Of a stretch of DNA of 64,000 nucleotides, positions 41,030-57,797 are shown piece after piece. Within the stretch, counting starts at the first letter, position 1. Each line of letters opens with the position of its first letter. Source of the stretch: Gavia stellata (Eukaryota; Chordata; Aves; Gaviiformes; Gaviidae); contig NC_082610.1 of the NCBI RefSeq assembly GCF_030936135.1, positions 15,510,428 to 15,574,427 on the forward strand. Reading direction: 5' to 3'. A model generated the notes under the pieces. It was not told the DNA's origin. It ran no database searches and worked only from the letters and a program-made list of their open reading frames with translations. A program made the position numbers and the translations under genes.

Positions 41030-41770
41030 CACAGGTAACAAACTGCCGTTCTCCACACGGGGTGGCGGTACCGGCGGCGGGAAGGGAGCGCCCGCCTTAC
41101 TCAGGTGCGGCGGTGAGAGGGATTTCGGGCCAGGCGCGAGCTGACGGGACACAGGCGCTCACCGAGGCGCCCCAAGAACAGCGGGAGGGGCTGTTCCAAA
41201 AGACCCTCCAGCGCCGGGAGAGGAGGAAAGCGGCGGGAACCGCGCGCTGCCCTCGCGACTGCGGCCGCTACCTGAGGCGCGAGGGGGCGGGGGGCGCTGC
41301 CGCCGCCTTCAGGCGACCGTTCCCCAACCTGAGGCACCGGCAGCGGCACGCCCAGGCGGGGACCGTCGCCGCCTCCACGCCGGCGGCTCCTACGCTCGAC
41401 TGCGGCCAGAGCTCGCCTTCCCTCAGCAGGAATTACCTCAGGCTCCGAGCCAGCCGCCGCCCGGCCGCGCTCACACGACGGCAGAAGCGCAGCCCCGCCG
41501 CCGCGAGCCCCTTACCCCCCTCCCTCCCCCAGAGGCACTTCACGCCTAACCCACAGCTGCGCCGCGCCTGACGCCACACCGAGGCGAAGTCTCGGTGTCC
41601 GGCGGCGACACCGACTCAGCCCTCGCCACGGCAACGCGCCCCTCCCCGCCCCCCGCAGCCTCCCCGCCGCTGCGCGCGACCGAGGACGCCCAAGCGCCCG
41701 CCGCGCCCGCGCGCCGCCGCCCCGCCCCCACCGCCCTCCGGAGGCGGAGCTGGGGCCGGCCCCGCCCCTG

Positions 41771-41775
41771 CCAAT
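41771..41775 (+). promoter_or_regulatory. CCAAT box (NF-Y type)
   Basis: CCAATCAGCG directly follows a GC box (ccccgcccc, 41,760-41,768), about 200 bp upstream of the SMAP start codon. It fits the NF-Y consensus well. Confidence 0.6.
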
Positions 41776-41814
41776 CAGCGGGCAGAGACGGCCCCCGCTG
41801 CCGCGGAGACCTGT

Positions 41815-41826
41815 GGGACGGGTAGT
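41815..41826 (-). promoter_or_regulatory. ZNF143/THAP11-type motif (ACTACCCGTCCC on minus)
   Basis: Read on the minus strand this is ACTACCCGTCCCAC. It fits the ACTACnnnTCCCA core of the ZNF143/THAP11 promoter element in both sequence and spacing. It is one of an oppositely oriented pair about 40 bp apart. Binding is inferred. Confidence 0.55.
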
Positions 41827-41866
41827 CCGTGTCTGCCCGCGCCGCGCCGCCGAGCGCCGGGCGAGA

Positions 41867-41878
41867 ACTACCGGTCCC
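41867..41878 (+). promoter_or_regulatory. ZNF143/THAP11-type motif (ACTACCGGTCCC)
   Basis: This is the second ACTACnnnTCCC element, on the plus strand about 100 bp before the SMAP start codon. The position is typical of CpG-island housekeeping promoters. Binding is inferred from the motif only. Confidence 0.55.
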
Positions 41879-41978
41879 GGCGCGCCCCGCGGCCGTCCCC
41901 GGGCTGTGACCCGCCGCTGGCCGAGGGAGCGGCTCCGGCAGGAAGGCGGCGGAGGGGCCCGGTCAGCCAGCCGCAGTG

Positions 41979-47200
<5,222 letters not shown>

Positions 47201-47445
47201 CTGCAGATGTAACAGCTTTGTATTTAAAGTACAGTAAGCCTTATTGTTACAGTGCAAAGTGGAGGACTGCTACAGCACAAATCTTTGTATTATGATTTTA
47301 AAAGACCCCGTTAGATGACAAAAAAATAGTGTTTGCTTTCTGTTGCCGTGGATAACATTTTTATGGGCACAGTGATATTACTGTTTTTTGTAAAGTGTAT
47401 AAAATACTGGATGGAGAAATAAATTCTTTTTGTTCCTGCCCAATC
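47201..47445 (+). other. C11orf58: SMAP 3' UTR
   Basis: About 245 nt lie between the TAA stop and the sequence just past the AATAAA at 47,418. A T-rich stretch (ttctttttgttcc) follows the signal, as expected for cleavage-stimulating sequence. Longer transcripts using later signals (for example aataaa near 48,197) cannot be excluded. Confidence 0.75.
47418..47423 (+). terminator. SMAP polyadenylation signal AATAAA
   Basis: A canonical AATAAA lies 218 nt after the stop codon with a U/GU-rich element 5-15 nt downstream. It is the first strong signal after the SMAP stop. Confidence 0.75.
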
Positions 47446-49497
47446 TCTACAATGTTATCTAAACTATCCCTCCCCTTATTCCATGCCAGATAAGGAAACT
47501 TCATGTTAGTGGTTTCTTTTGTTAGTACCCCAGTCTTGAATTTTTAACTATTAAGATTACATGTGAATTACTGGATGTTGCATTAGTTGTAAAATACCAA
47601 TATTGGCACTATTCTGTGATGTACTAGAGCTTTAAACAATGATTTTGTCTAGAGATGCCCATGTTGACAGGGCTAAGAGGAGAAAATCACTCACTTTTGT
47701 GACAGTATTAATCACTGTATCCATCTGACATCCTACAGCAGTTGCACGGGAGAAGATGTTTTAGAAACACGTAATACAACAGAAAGCTCTAATTCTTTCT
47801 TTGGCTTTAGAACGAGGGGGATAAACTGCAGTTCTTTTTACCTTCCAGGAGAAGAGAGTGATTTTTGAATTATTGGCTCCTGGTTATAGCACTGAGCTGT
47901 AATTAGAAATAACTCTGAAGAAACCAGTTTACTTTGAAAGAGAAAATATACTTTGATAATGAAAAGGATATACAAATCATTTAGCTTTTTTAAATATAGA
48001 TACAGAGTTAAGTACTCAAGCCTTTTTTCCCCGTACATGCATCACTTGGAGGTCTAAGTCAATTATCACAAAAAGGTTGTACCTCTCAAGTAAAGTTGAT
48101 ACGCTTAAAGAGTCAGGAGTTCCAGTAACTCCTTCCAGCAAGAATTAAGCACATCCATTCCTCTGCAAACTTATAGTTTATTGTATTCTAGTAATGAATA
48201 AAATATCAGAACTTTTTAGACTTCGTTTCCTCTTAGTACATCAGACAGATCAACTGCTTCTCCTTGCTGGGAGAACAGAACATCTGACCCGTACCTCTAG
48301 TGCAGCCTCATTCTGCCACAACCGTGTTTCAAGGAACACGCCAGATGCTTGTGGAGGATCTTCCATTTCTGTATGCAATCTATGACGTGCAGACATTTGC
48401 AAGCCAGTTGGCTTACGTGAAAGCAGCAGTATGTACTATCATTGTATAGGTTTATTGAACGTAAACATTGCAGCATCAGTTATTAGGGGAGGACTTGCTA
48501 TAAGTTACATTATGGAAAAAATAAAAGTATTATGATTGTAAATAACAACTAAGTGTAGATTTTGATTCATCTGTTTTACCATACTTGCATTTAATACAAA
48601 ATTTTTCAAAAAGTCATTCAGTTTTAAGAACAACGTTACAGCAGCCACTAATGGTCAGTGATTTGTACTACTTTTGTGCCGATTTTTTTGTTTTCCCAAT
48701 ACTGCAAGCTTCTAGTACCTTGACAAAAATTAAAGTTGCTTGTACATGGTGAAGAAAGAAAACCTCACCACGACTTCTGAAAGCTGCTTTAGCTGCTCTA
48801 GAGAGAGATGCCCTCCCCAACAGATCAACTGATTAACTTTCCTAATAGACTGGTAACATTTTTTTCTTATTTAGACACTCGAGCTACGTTTAAACCAGCA
48901 TTTCACTGTTAAATCCTTTTAGATGTGGCTGCTGGCTGTTATTGCCTTGAGTGCAATTACAAAATTAAGGTGTAGGCTGCAAAATGCTGCATATGCACTG
49001 ATGTCTCTGCCTTCCCTGCCCCAGCACTGAAGCTAGCGCTGCTCTCACAACCTTTTCCTCCGCAGCTGCTCAGCATCCACGCAGATCTCTGGCCGTGCCC
49101 ACCTGCATGCCTCGAAACAGAGACTCACTTTTGGAAGGTGAGAGAGTCCATCGCAGTAGACCTGCCCTGCAAGGCAAAGGGTACTGCTGCTTTCCCACTA
49201 GCCTCACACAAAGGGCACGGTAAAACCTCACCTGAGGGCTTTTCTCCGCAGTGCAACCAACCTGGAAAGACCCAGGAAAAGCAGATCCAGCTGGCAGGCC
49301 CTGCGTGGGTCTCTGCCGCAGAACAGGCTGCCACAATGAGCGCCATCGGGGCCCTCTGCCACTCCGCTCTGCCCCGACTCGATTACAGCCTCCTGCCTTG
49401 TAAAACACATTTGGTTGTCAGTTCTAAATATAAATAAATAGACCACACAAGGATAAAAATTAAACTGAACTATTCTAGTAACAGCTTTGACCAGGAG

Positions 49498-49517
49498 AAA
49501 AAAAAAAAAAAAAAAAA
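49498..49517. repeat. Poly-A run (20 A)
   Basis: Twenty A in the SMAP-PLEKHA7 spacer. I see no upstream coding sequence or target-site duplication that would make it the tail of a processed copy. Confidence 0.85.
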
Positions 49518-51948
49518 TCAACACAACTTCCATTCCCCAAAAGTATGGCACGTAATATTGTGAACATCTGATGAGATTTGGCGTACCTCCTTTATAATGC
49601 TGACCTAAGACTAATTGCTCAAAATAGGAAGAGTTCTACACAATCGCATCTGTTTCTGTCTAACATTTATAAACATATTAAGAACCTGCAGATTCACCTG
49701 TGAAGCAGCCCATCTAAGAAGCTTCTTTGTATATACTGAGAAAGGCTGACTTAGTTCAGTGTAGATTCTGCAGTAAATGTTTTAACTCAGAGTCAGTTTT
49801 AGCAACATTTGGTATAATAGCATCAGCAGTAGTGGCATGGATAGTTGCAGAATGGTTTCAGCTCTCATACTTGTCGGAGACAGAGAACACAGGAAAAAAG
49901 GCTGGTGTCTTGGCTGGTTCTAGGCAGTTCTTTGCTTTTTCAGGCTGGTATGGAAGGAGCTCCCAGAGATGACAGCAGACACTGAATCATAAAGACAACT
50001 GCATTTGTCTTTTCAAACAAGATTTGGCCACTGAAATTCCTCAGCACAAAGCCCGGCTTATTTCCATCTCAACAGAAAGGCAGACGCCTGCCCATACTCC
50101 TCCGTGGCTCAGGAAACGGAAAAGTTTCCTTGAACTTCCATGGAAGTTAGATCTGTCACAGAACCACCACCACATCTGGTAACAGCTTTCATCCGTTTCT
50201 AAGGCACACTGAAAATTTACCTACACAAAGGTCAATGCAGGTGTGTTACCAGCCTTTGGCTTTGGGAGGCTGAAAACACCCGAACAGGTCGAAAGCGCCC
50301 GTGTGCCTGTTCCCCTTCCATTTGCCCTGCAACAGGGAACCCCTCAAGACCAGTACTGTCACGGCCCCGCTGCCCACAAGGTCCTGCAGTCACAAAAGAG
50401 GATGCTCCTAAGGCAGGTAAAAAGGGATTCTCAGCATCGTACAGGAATTCTTCGAGGCCAAGAAAGCCAGATCTGTAAGTTGCCCTGTAGCTTTATGCAA
50501 CTGCTTCACAGCTTACTCTCCCTTTCTTCCTGAAGAGGAGGCTGACAACTTGATTCCTGAAAGCACAATTTATAGGCCAGCTTCAAAGCTATAGGTCCTT
50601 CTAAGGCTCTGGTTGGGGAATTCACATCAAAGACGACGTGCACATGTTGTTCTGATGCCAGAGAGGACGGTTGGTAGAAATCTCTGTGGATTTGCTACAG
50701 TCCCAGAACAGGGATTAAATTATGCACTGAAGCTGCCTCTGTAAACTGCAGGAGACAAAGAGAATAAGTGGCAGTGCAATATCCCATAATCAAAGCCTGG
50801 CACAGTTATTTGCATCAGTCTCTTGGAAGCTGTCAGGGGACTGAGAGAAGGGACATGTGTCAAGGCACCCTCACTGAAGGGACAAAGCCGAAGTTGGGTT
50901 TGTTTGCTTTTAAGGCTGCCACCTCAACTGCACTTTTCCGAGAAAAATATGAGTGACACCTAGGTGTGCAGCATCATGATGGACGGATTAAAAAGTTTCC
51001 TTAGTTTTTGCACAGCATTAAAGCAGCAAAATACTTCGTGGTTTAATCTCATTTGATTTGGTTTTGATGTGCAGGTGCAGAACGAGATCACACTGGCAGT
51101 TTGTGCTCTGATCTATCCAAATCCAGTACCATTTATGGTGTCCAGAGCTCAGGCAGATCGTGTTGAGGAAAAAAAAAAGAAGAATGAAAAGTAACATACG
51201 TCAGAAGAGGGTTTTTGTATCATCAGTCAAGCAATACACGGGCTCATATAAAAAAAACTTCCTTGCTTTGAACTTTTTCACAACTGCCCACCCTGACGTG
51301 CAGGGAAATTCTCTCAAACTGTTATCGTAAGTGTTCTCATCACAAGTATATTGAGCTACATTAAAGACTGCAGAAAGGTTTGACAATCTGAACTGGCTCC
51401 TTTTCACTCTCATGTTTATTGCAAAAGCTTTAAAACAAATGCAGGGGAAGCTTTTGATCTTTAACCGGTTGGGGCCAAGTCTCCTTCCCGTTACAGCCAC
51501 TGAAGTCTAGTAATTGTGATCTGTGTGTAAGGATGCAGTAACAGAACATCTCATTCCAAAACATGATTTTTTTGTCAAAAAGACTTCTTAACGTAAGATA
51601 CTGGGCACAAAAATAATAGAGATCAAATTCACTCAGTAGTCAACTGATGGAGCCACTACCCAGATCCTGAATAAGATCTGCATGTAAAATCATTTGCCAA
51701 GTCACTTTTAAACTGGATTCAGCGAAGACAACTGAAGAGTTCTCAGGCATACAGAAGGCTTTGAGCAAGCCAGGGGACACAGCTACACGCACAAGGTGTT
51801 GCTCTCTCTTCCCTCTGAGCCTCTCATCCAGGTTACAACTTGGAAAGTGAGCAGAGCAGCCGGTTCTGGTACTCATCTCAGCAGTGGTCCCTCAGCTTTT
51901 GCCGATTCTGTGTCTTAGGACCAAATGAAAGGAGAATGGGATCAACAC

Positions 51949-52003
51949 GTGTGTGTGTGCAGGCGTTCACACACCCCCCCCCACATACACACAGACACAC
52001 AAC
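51949..52003. repeat. GT / C9 / CA-rich simple sequence
   Basis: A GTGTGTGTGTG block (51,951-51,960), then nine C (51,974-51,982), then CACA-rich sequence. The GT and CA arms could pair. Confidence 0.75.
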
Positions 52004-55000
52004 AACCGCGTTGGGCAGAAGACAAAACCCTGTTCCATACTGGGAGGAGAAGATGCTCGAAGGCGCAGTATGGAAGAAGCAGAGCAGGGACACAGAACTG
52101 TTCAGCATGAGCTAAGCAGTCCGAAAAGCCAACAAAACCGCCAACACAAGAGACAGACAGAATTAGCAGTGACTTCTCTGACATCAGCTTTTTCCCCGGA
52201 GTGGTAGAACTGACCAGAACTAAATGTCACCAGCTACCTCATTTCACTGGGGCTAGGCCTTGCATAAGCCATCAGCCAGGGTTTCAAAACACCTCCCAAA
52301 ACCTCCCGCGTCTCAAGAGACGAACCGGAAAACAACTTCACGGCTTTTCTCAATTCTGGCTCTAGAGACAAAACCAAGCCAGGCCAACCCCCCCGCGAAC
52401 GTCACCGAACTGAGGCCAGCGGCTGGAGCAGGCCACGCAACGCTCGCCCTCGCCATGGCGCATCGCAGCCGCTGAGAGAGACGCGCTCCCTCGGGCCAGG
52501 CTCTGTGCCGGGGAGGACCAACCCCTTCCACCCCCGGCTCTGGGGCAAGCCGTTCCTACAGCGAAAACGAGACTTTCACTCATACCCGCCATTCTTAACT
52601 GCAAAGAGGCTTAAAAGAACAGAGCACAGCAGCTGCCAACAGAAAAGACGATTGTCCTGTTACCAAAACACTATTTTAAAGTCACCAGCGATTCTCTCCT
52701 TCACCCGCTGCCACCATCAACACTCTACTCTCTTGTTTATCCCATTCACAAGGGGTTTTTTTGTACTAGGACACTGGACTTGCATTCTCACTTGCCAGCT
52801 ATTCCTTCTTCCTACCTCCCCCTCTACAATTTAGGCTGAGTCCCTTCGTTAAAGCATTTTGCTTCTGTCCCAGTCCACATATTCCAGCTGCTTCAATCTT
52901 TTTACTGCCTCTCACTTCAAACCACTAGGCCATTCTCCACTCTCACCTTCAGCCTCTTAGTCTTGTTTGCAGATACATCTCTGCCATTATTTCCTACAAA
53001 CCCACTATTCACCTTTGGTTTATTAATCTCTTCCTTTCTTTAGCGTTTTCTTAGGCTGTAGCTCCTGGTAAAAGGCTTCTCTAGTGGGCAACAAGAAAAC
53101 AGCATTGTCCTTTAAGCTTACATCTTTTAACACTGTTTCATCAATAACCGCTCCAAAAAACGCTGTCTAATTCAGTTAGCGCTTTCTTTGGAGGCTGTTT
53201 TGCACCCTCTGTAAGGCAACCCGAGCACTGGCAAGTAAATAACAAGTCAGCAGTGCACAAATGTGCACATATGCAACACCTTCTGCTTTTATTTACTTTT
53301 ATAATTAGTGCTCAAAGTTATTCTGCCATCTCCCAGTAATTTCATGGTAGGCTTTATAATTTTACCTTCCTCTTAGGTTTACCTGTACTTTAACATTCAA
53401 AGTATGGCTGTTGCACAGAATACCTCCACAGACTTGTATTAAAAATGCTCTTTAAAATTCTAAAGCTTTGAACTAAAGAAGTATCTCAAGAAGTTTTCAT
53501 GGAAAGTTCATCTCGGTTGGTTCAATTCAGCTACAGTTAGATGCACCTTTTCAAATAATGGAAAAAAATGTAAAGGGGTCAGACCCAATCAATACAGTTG
53601 TTCAAACAGAATTTCAGGCACTGTGATGTGTGTATTATTTGTGCTCTTTCTTTGTACTGCTCCGCTATGAAGAAAGGTTGCTTCTGCTAGTAGAGCAATA
53701 AAAGTCTTAGCCTTTTGAATACAGCCAAATAACCAATGGGAATGTTTACCAGGTGTGGAAAATATAGCAATTTTTCATGTTTTTCTTCTGCATGGCTTTG
53801 TTCTTTCTGTAGCTACGCAATACAGACAGCCGCACACACGCATGCGCGGCACAAGCAAACACTTCAAAATACCCGCAGACAGACATAAATCAGAGGGGTA
53901 ACATCAGATCATGCCTTCTGTATCTTCTAAGTTTTGACAGTAAGTAAATCTGGTCTTTCCTTCATATAACATGCAGAAGTTAATTGCTAAGAGACATGGG
54001 AAATATGTGGGTTTACAGAGGGGAACAGAGGCTGATATAAAATACATACACATACATTTGCAGATCTGGAAATCAGATGAGTAAATGGTGCAGGTGGAAA
54101 AATAACGGCGTGAACAATACTGGAACATGTTGGGAGCGCTCTGCTTTCTCAAAACCCCAGCCCCTCCCTGCAGAGGCGATGGGGTACCTGAGACCACCTC
54201 GCTCGACCTTTAACAATTTCTTTGAAACAGCAGCACACAAGTTTAGGAGTATCTTTGAGTAGCTTCCAGGTCCACACATAACTTTCCAGAATAGAATCTC
54301 TTAATACAGTGGCTTCCTGAAAAACCTTTCTATCAAGGGTTTTTATCCAACTGTTCCAAACCAGTCTCTAACTACTGCTACTGTCCAGTCCTTTAAAATA
54401 AAAAGCTTTATATAGATGTACAAAGACAAGCAACAGCTCTACAGCTCAAGAGGATTTCCTAACAGCCCAGCAATACCTACAAACTCAATATAACAGCAGT
54501 GGGGAAAAAAAAGGGGGGTGTTATGCAAGTTCAAAAAGGTGAAAGCAGCACTACTTACGAGTATCAGGCTGGAGTTTTATAAATTCAGCTGTGCAATAAA
54601 ATTTTAATAACTTTAGCTGACGAAATTGAATACAGATGTATAAGGCAACAGAAGTCAGTCTGCATAATTTTTGCTTGGTATAACATTATAAAACACTACT
54701 TAGAAAAGAGCGCCTTCAAAAGAAGAACTGATACTGCTTTCTAATGAGTTTCTATTGCTTTAATTATAATTAGTCCCAAACACTTAAGCTGCTTAATAGG
54801 CAGAGGGAAAAAAAAAGCCACTTTCTGACCAAAATGATATTGATCTGTAAGTAGACCTAATTTTTTTTCTAGTCTTAATATTAGAGAGCAGTGTCTAACA
54901 CCTACAAAACAGCGTTTTGATTAAAGAAAACAACTGAAAAAGGAAATCAACCCCAAACAAACACTATATGCATATGAAAATTAGCCCTAATTATTTAAAA

Positions 55001-56279
55001 CTACAGCCATCCCTGCAAAAACGATGGTCACTGGGGAACAGCATTTCACATATTCAACAAAAAGTTTTGGAAGAAAAATTATCTTGCTAACTTTTTTCCA
55101 GATATAGGATTAACTATGGACATAGACCAAAATCTTTAGAAAGCCTAGTTTTGTTTAAAACATTAATGGTGTAACTATTTAGGGCAAAATCCTTCTTTCA
55201 CGCAAGCTTGAATGAGCAGATTTTGTGTGGGGGCTCAAAGGAAAGAAAACTAACACCTCCCACAACCTGCAGAGCAGAAGTGCCGGCACCCCCTCCCCTT
55301 CACCCCTGGGGCAGCAGACGGAATTCCGACCCGTCCACGGCTGCCGCAGTTGAGGAACCTGTGGGCTGCGCTCCTCACCCAATTATGGCCACAAACTCTT
55401 CCCTCCCGCAGAACAAAGCTTCTGGAAGAACGCAGCTTCGCTGAACCGCGAAACACGTGGTCAAAGGCTCCTTTGTGCGCCCCAGAAACAGGCTGCACGT
55501 GCCGTAAGCAGCTCAGCGCTGAATTCCCGCTGCACGCATCTGAAGGTCAAGGACTCGCATGCTCAAATACTCGCTCGCAAGCTCGCAGAGTCAACACTGC
55601 GCCGCAGAAATACTTCTAGCTGCTTCTTTACATTTTGTTCTACGGATTAGGTTTCAGAAGAATTAAACATTTCCACCGGTCCCCATCAAACTGATGTCAT
55701 TTGAGGGAGCTGTTACCAGTAAATCACCGCCGGTTAGCTGCCTCCGACATCTGCTTTGCCAGTTGCCCACCAACCCTCCCCCTGGTCAATACCCTATTCG
55801 CATACAGTGCATGTCTTACTGTAATGCCTCCAGGTTTTTTGTTTGTTTGCTTTTAAATTGAAGTTACTTTTGATACTTTATTTCAGCAGAAATGAAAGGG
55901 CTAAGAATGTGTCAGGCAAACGTAGGCATCTGCGAGCTAGAAAGGACAGTCATTGCGTTTAGGGGACACCCCTGAAAAAGCGTTCTATTCAAGAACAAAG
56001 ACAGATTTCATCAAATGCTAAGACACATTTTGTAAATAATAAAAAAAAAAAAAAAGAAAAATGAAGCTTTGGCATAGGGGAAACCTGATCCAAATCCCAG
56101 TGAAATAAGTGCAAAACTGGGGAACTTCAATGGGAATTGAACCGAAGGAGCAAAATGGGATAACAGCACAAACAACTCCGGATTTTCAACCACACAGATG
56201 CTGGTAAGAGAGCAAACAAGACGGAGGCAATAGGAGGTAGTTATCAGTTATGTTAATAGTTTAATCTGTACATATACCA

Positions 56280-57774
56280 TTTTCCAAACTGTTACATTTT
56301 ATTTAAATTAATGTTTTCTTGCAAAATATTCATTTATGCTTTCAAAACTTTTTGTAAAGGCAAAAATAAATCATTATTTTGGCAAAAGGTTTTGAAGTTG
56401 ATACTGGCAGTATTGAGGTAAAATAGACTGCATTAGCTAAATATATACTTTTAAGAATATTTCTGAGTATAGTGTTAATATAATACGATTTCTCTTAAAG
56501 TCTGAAACTGGAAGGTCAATTTTGAGGGTTTTGTAGCTTTTACTTGAACACAGCAAATGACCAAGTTAGTAGTTTCACGAAAGACTGCAGAAGTATTTCT
56601 CAGTCATTTCTCATCCAGAGCTGAACTCAACTAACGATTACAGAACGGGAAATTTTTGCATGTCTTGCATTCAATGCGTACACAGTTTTTTCAAGTAAAG
56701 TAGCTGCAGCAATTCATTTAATCTTATTTTCTCCTTATGTAACTACCTCACCCTTTGCCCTATACATAAGTAAAACACTGAATTTCAAAGTTTGGCAAAG
56801 TTAAGCACCAGGTGAACATACATACGAAATCGGCAGGTGCCACATTACATTAGTTTTGCTTTTTCCAGGATAAATACTAGTCAATACATCATATTGTAAT
56901 GCTCATTGAAAAAAATAATCAAAAGAAAAATACATATTTACTAGTAAAATGACATATCCTATTATATTTTTTTTATTGCTTAGTTCACATATTTTAATTA
57001 GAAGTGTTCTTCTTCCACATCTCAACTTTCAAAAAAATACAACTTGTTAGCTGTTTGTTACTGAGGGGACAGCACTACCTCACGAGCAGCCTACCATACT
57101 GTGTACTGATACCAGCAAGTTAATCATATGGGATCAAAAAAGGCAACGGGAGTTAAAACTGGCTTTCATTATGGCTTTCGGGGAAAACTTCAGCTATATG
57201 GTGGTTACTGATATTTAGAAATTCAAGCTAAAAGTTCCTCGCAATGTATTATTTAATGGGCGAAAGGGTGAGTGATTAACTCTACAAACATACTCAATCC
57301 AAAACACCCTTTCGGCAAACTCTCACTTGCATTAGCTCTACCCATACCCTATGAATGTGCTTCTAGGTTTGTTCACATTTACATTTTTTTCATGAAATTT
57401 TACATTGTGCATCTGAGCCTGAGGGGAAAGTAAAAGCATCTTTTACAGCTATGCAAGTAGTTTCTCCTAAAATGAATTCAGCCCTTGATTTTAAAAAAAT
57501 TCTAAACTACATTGTCCTAAAAATACATAGTCAGTATTTTACAGAGTTTATTAAAAGTGCCATTTATTCATATAAAAAGTCTGAACTAAACTGAAGTCAA
57601 AATAAAATGATTTGCAATTCTCTTCATTTTCCTAGAAAATCCCCCTGTTACTCTCTGAATGTATTTCCAGAAGAACATGTCATCAGCTGATGAGTATCTT
57701 CACAGAAAGCTGGTAATGGATCTCCTCTTCCATCCATGCGGCGTCACTAGGCGGGATTTGCTTTGAGTCTTACG
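56280..57774 (-). other. PLEKHA7: PLEKHA7 3' UTR (inferred extent)
   Basis: About 1.5 kb of AT-rich sequence follows the TGA, with no frame of note and many AU-rich runs. It is taken to end about 20 nt past the AATAAA at 56,303-56,298. Other signals on the minus strand (for example near 57,565 and 57,548) could give shorter transcripts. Confidence 0.55.
56298..56303 (-). terminator. Candidate PLEKHA7 polyadenylation signal
   Basis: A minus-strand AATAAA (TTTAAATAAAATGTAACAG) lies about 1.47 kb after the PLEKHA7 stop and is followed by a G/U-rich stretch (GTTTGGAAAATGG). It is the best-placed signal I see, but cleavage here is not demonstrated. Confidence 0.5.
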
Positions 57775-57797
57775 TCAGTGTTCACTTACTGCTTTGG
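57775..57797 (-). CDS. PLEKHA7: PLEKHA7 last coding segment (23 nt, AKAVSEH and stop)
   Basis: The minus strand shows ttttattttacttcatgctag|CC followed by codons for K-A-V-S-E-H and TGA. With the G left by the previous exon it reads AKAVSEH, which parallels AQAVTDP at the end of human PLEKHA7 as I remember it. The phase (1), pyrimidine tract and residue pattern all agree. It is too short to show up as an ORF. It lies 5,072 bp beyond the penultimate exon. Confidence 0.82.

Larger units (their letters stand above)
47446..56279. other. Spacer between the convergent SMAP and PLEKHA7 3' ends
   Basis: About 8.8 kb with no supported gene. Three moderately GC-rich patches (about 48,960-49,430, 52,250-52,560 and 55,220-55,610) carry scattered CpGs and open frames on several strands, but no splice-consistent coding sequence or known domain. 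Late SMAP or PLEKHA7 transcript ends could fall here. Confidence 0.55.

Noticed and set aside
57700-57751. Alternative PLEKHA7 terminal exon after tcccgcctag, ending ...RRSITSFL, which looks like a PDZ-binding end
   Set aside because: The acceptor lacks a pyrimidine tract, and the acceptor about 46 nt upstream (57,797) gives AKAVSEH, matching the known C-terminal pattern. The attractive PDZ-like tail is judged to be chance.
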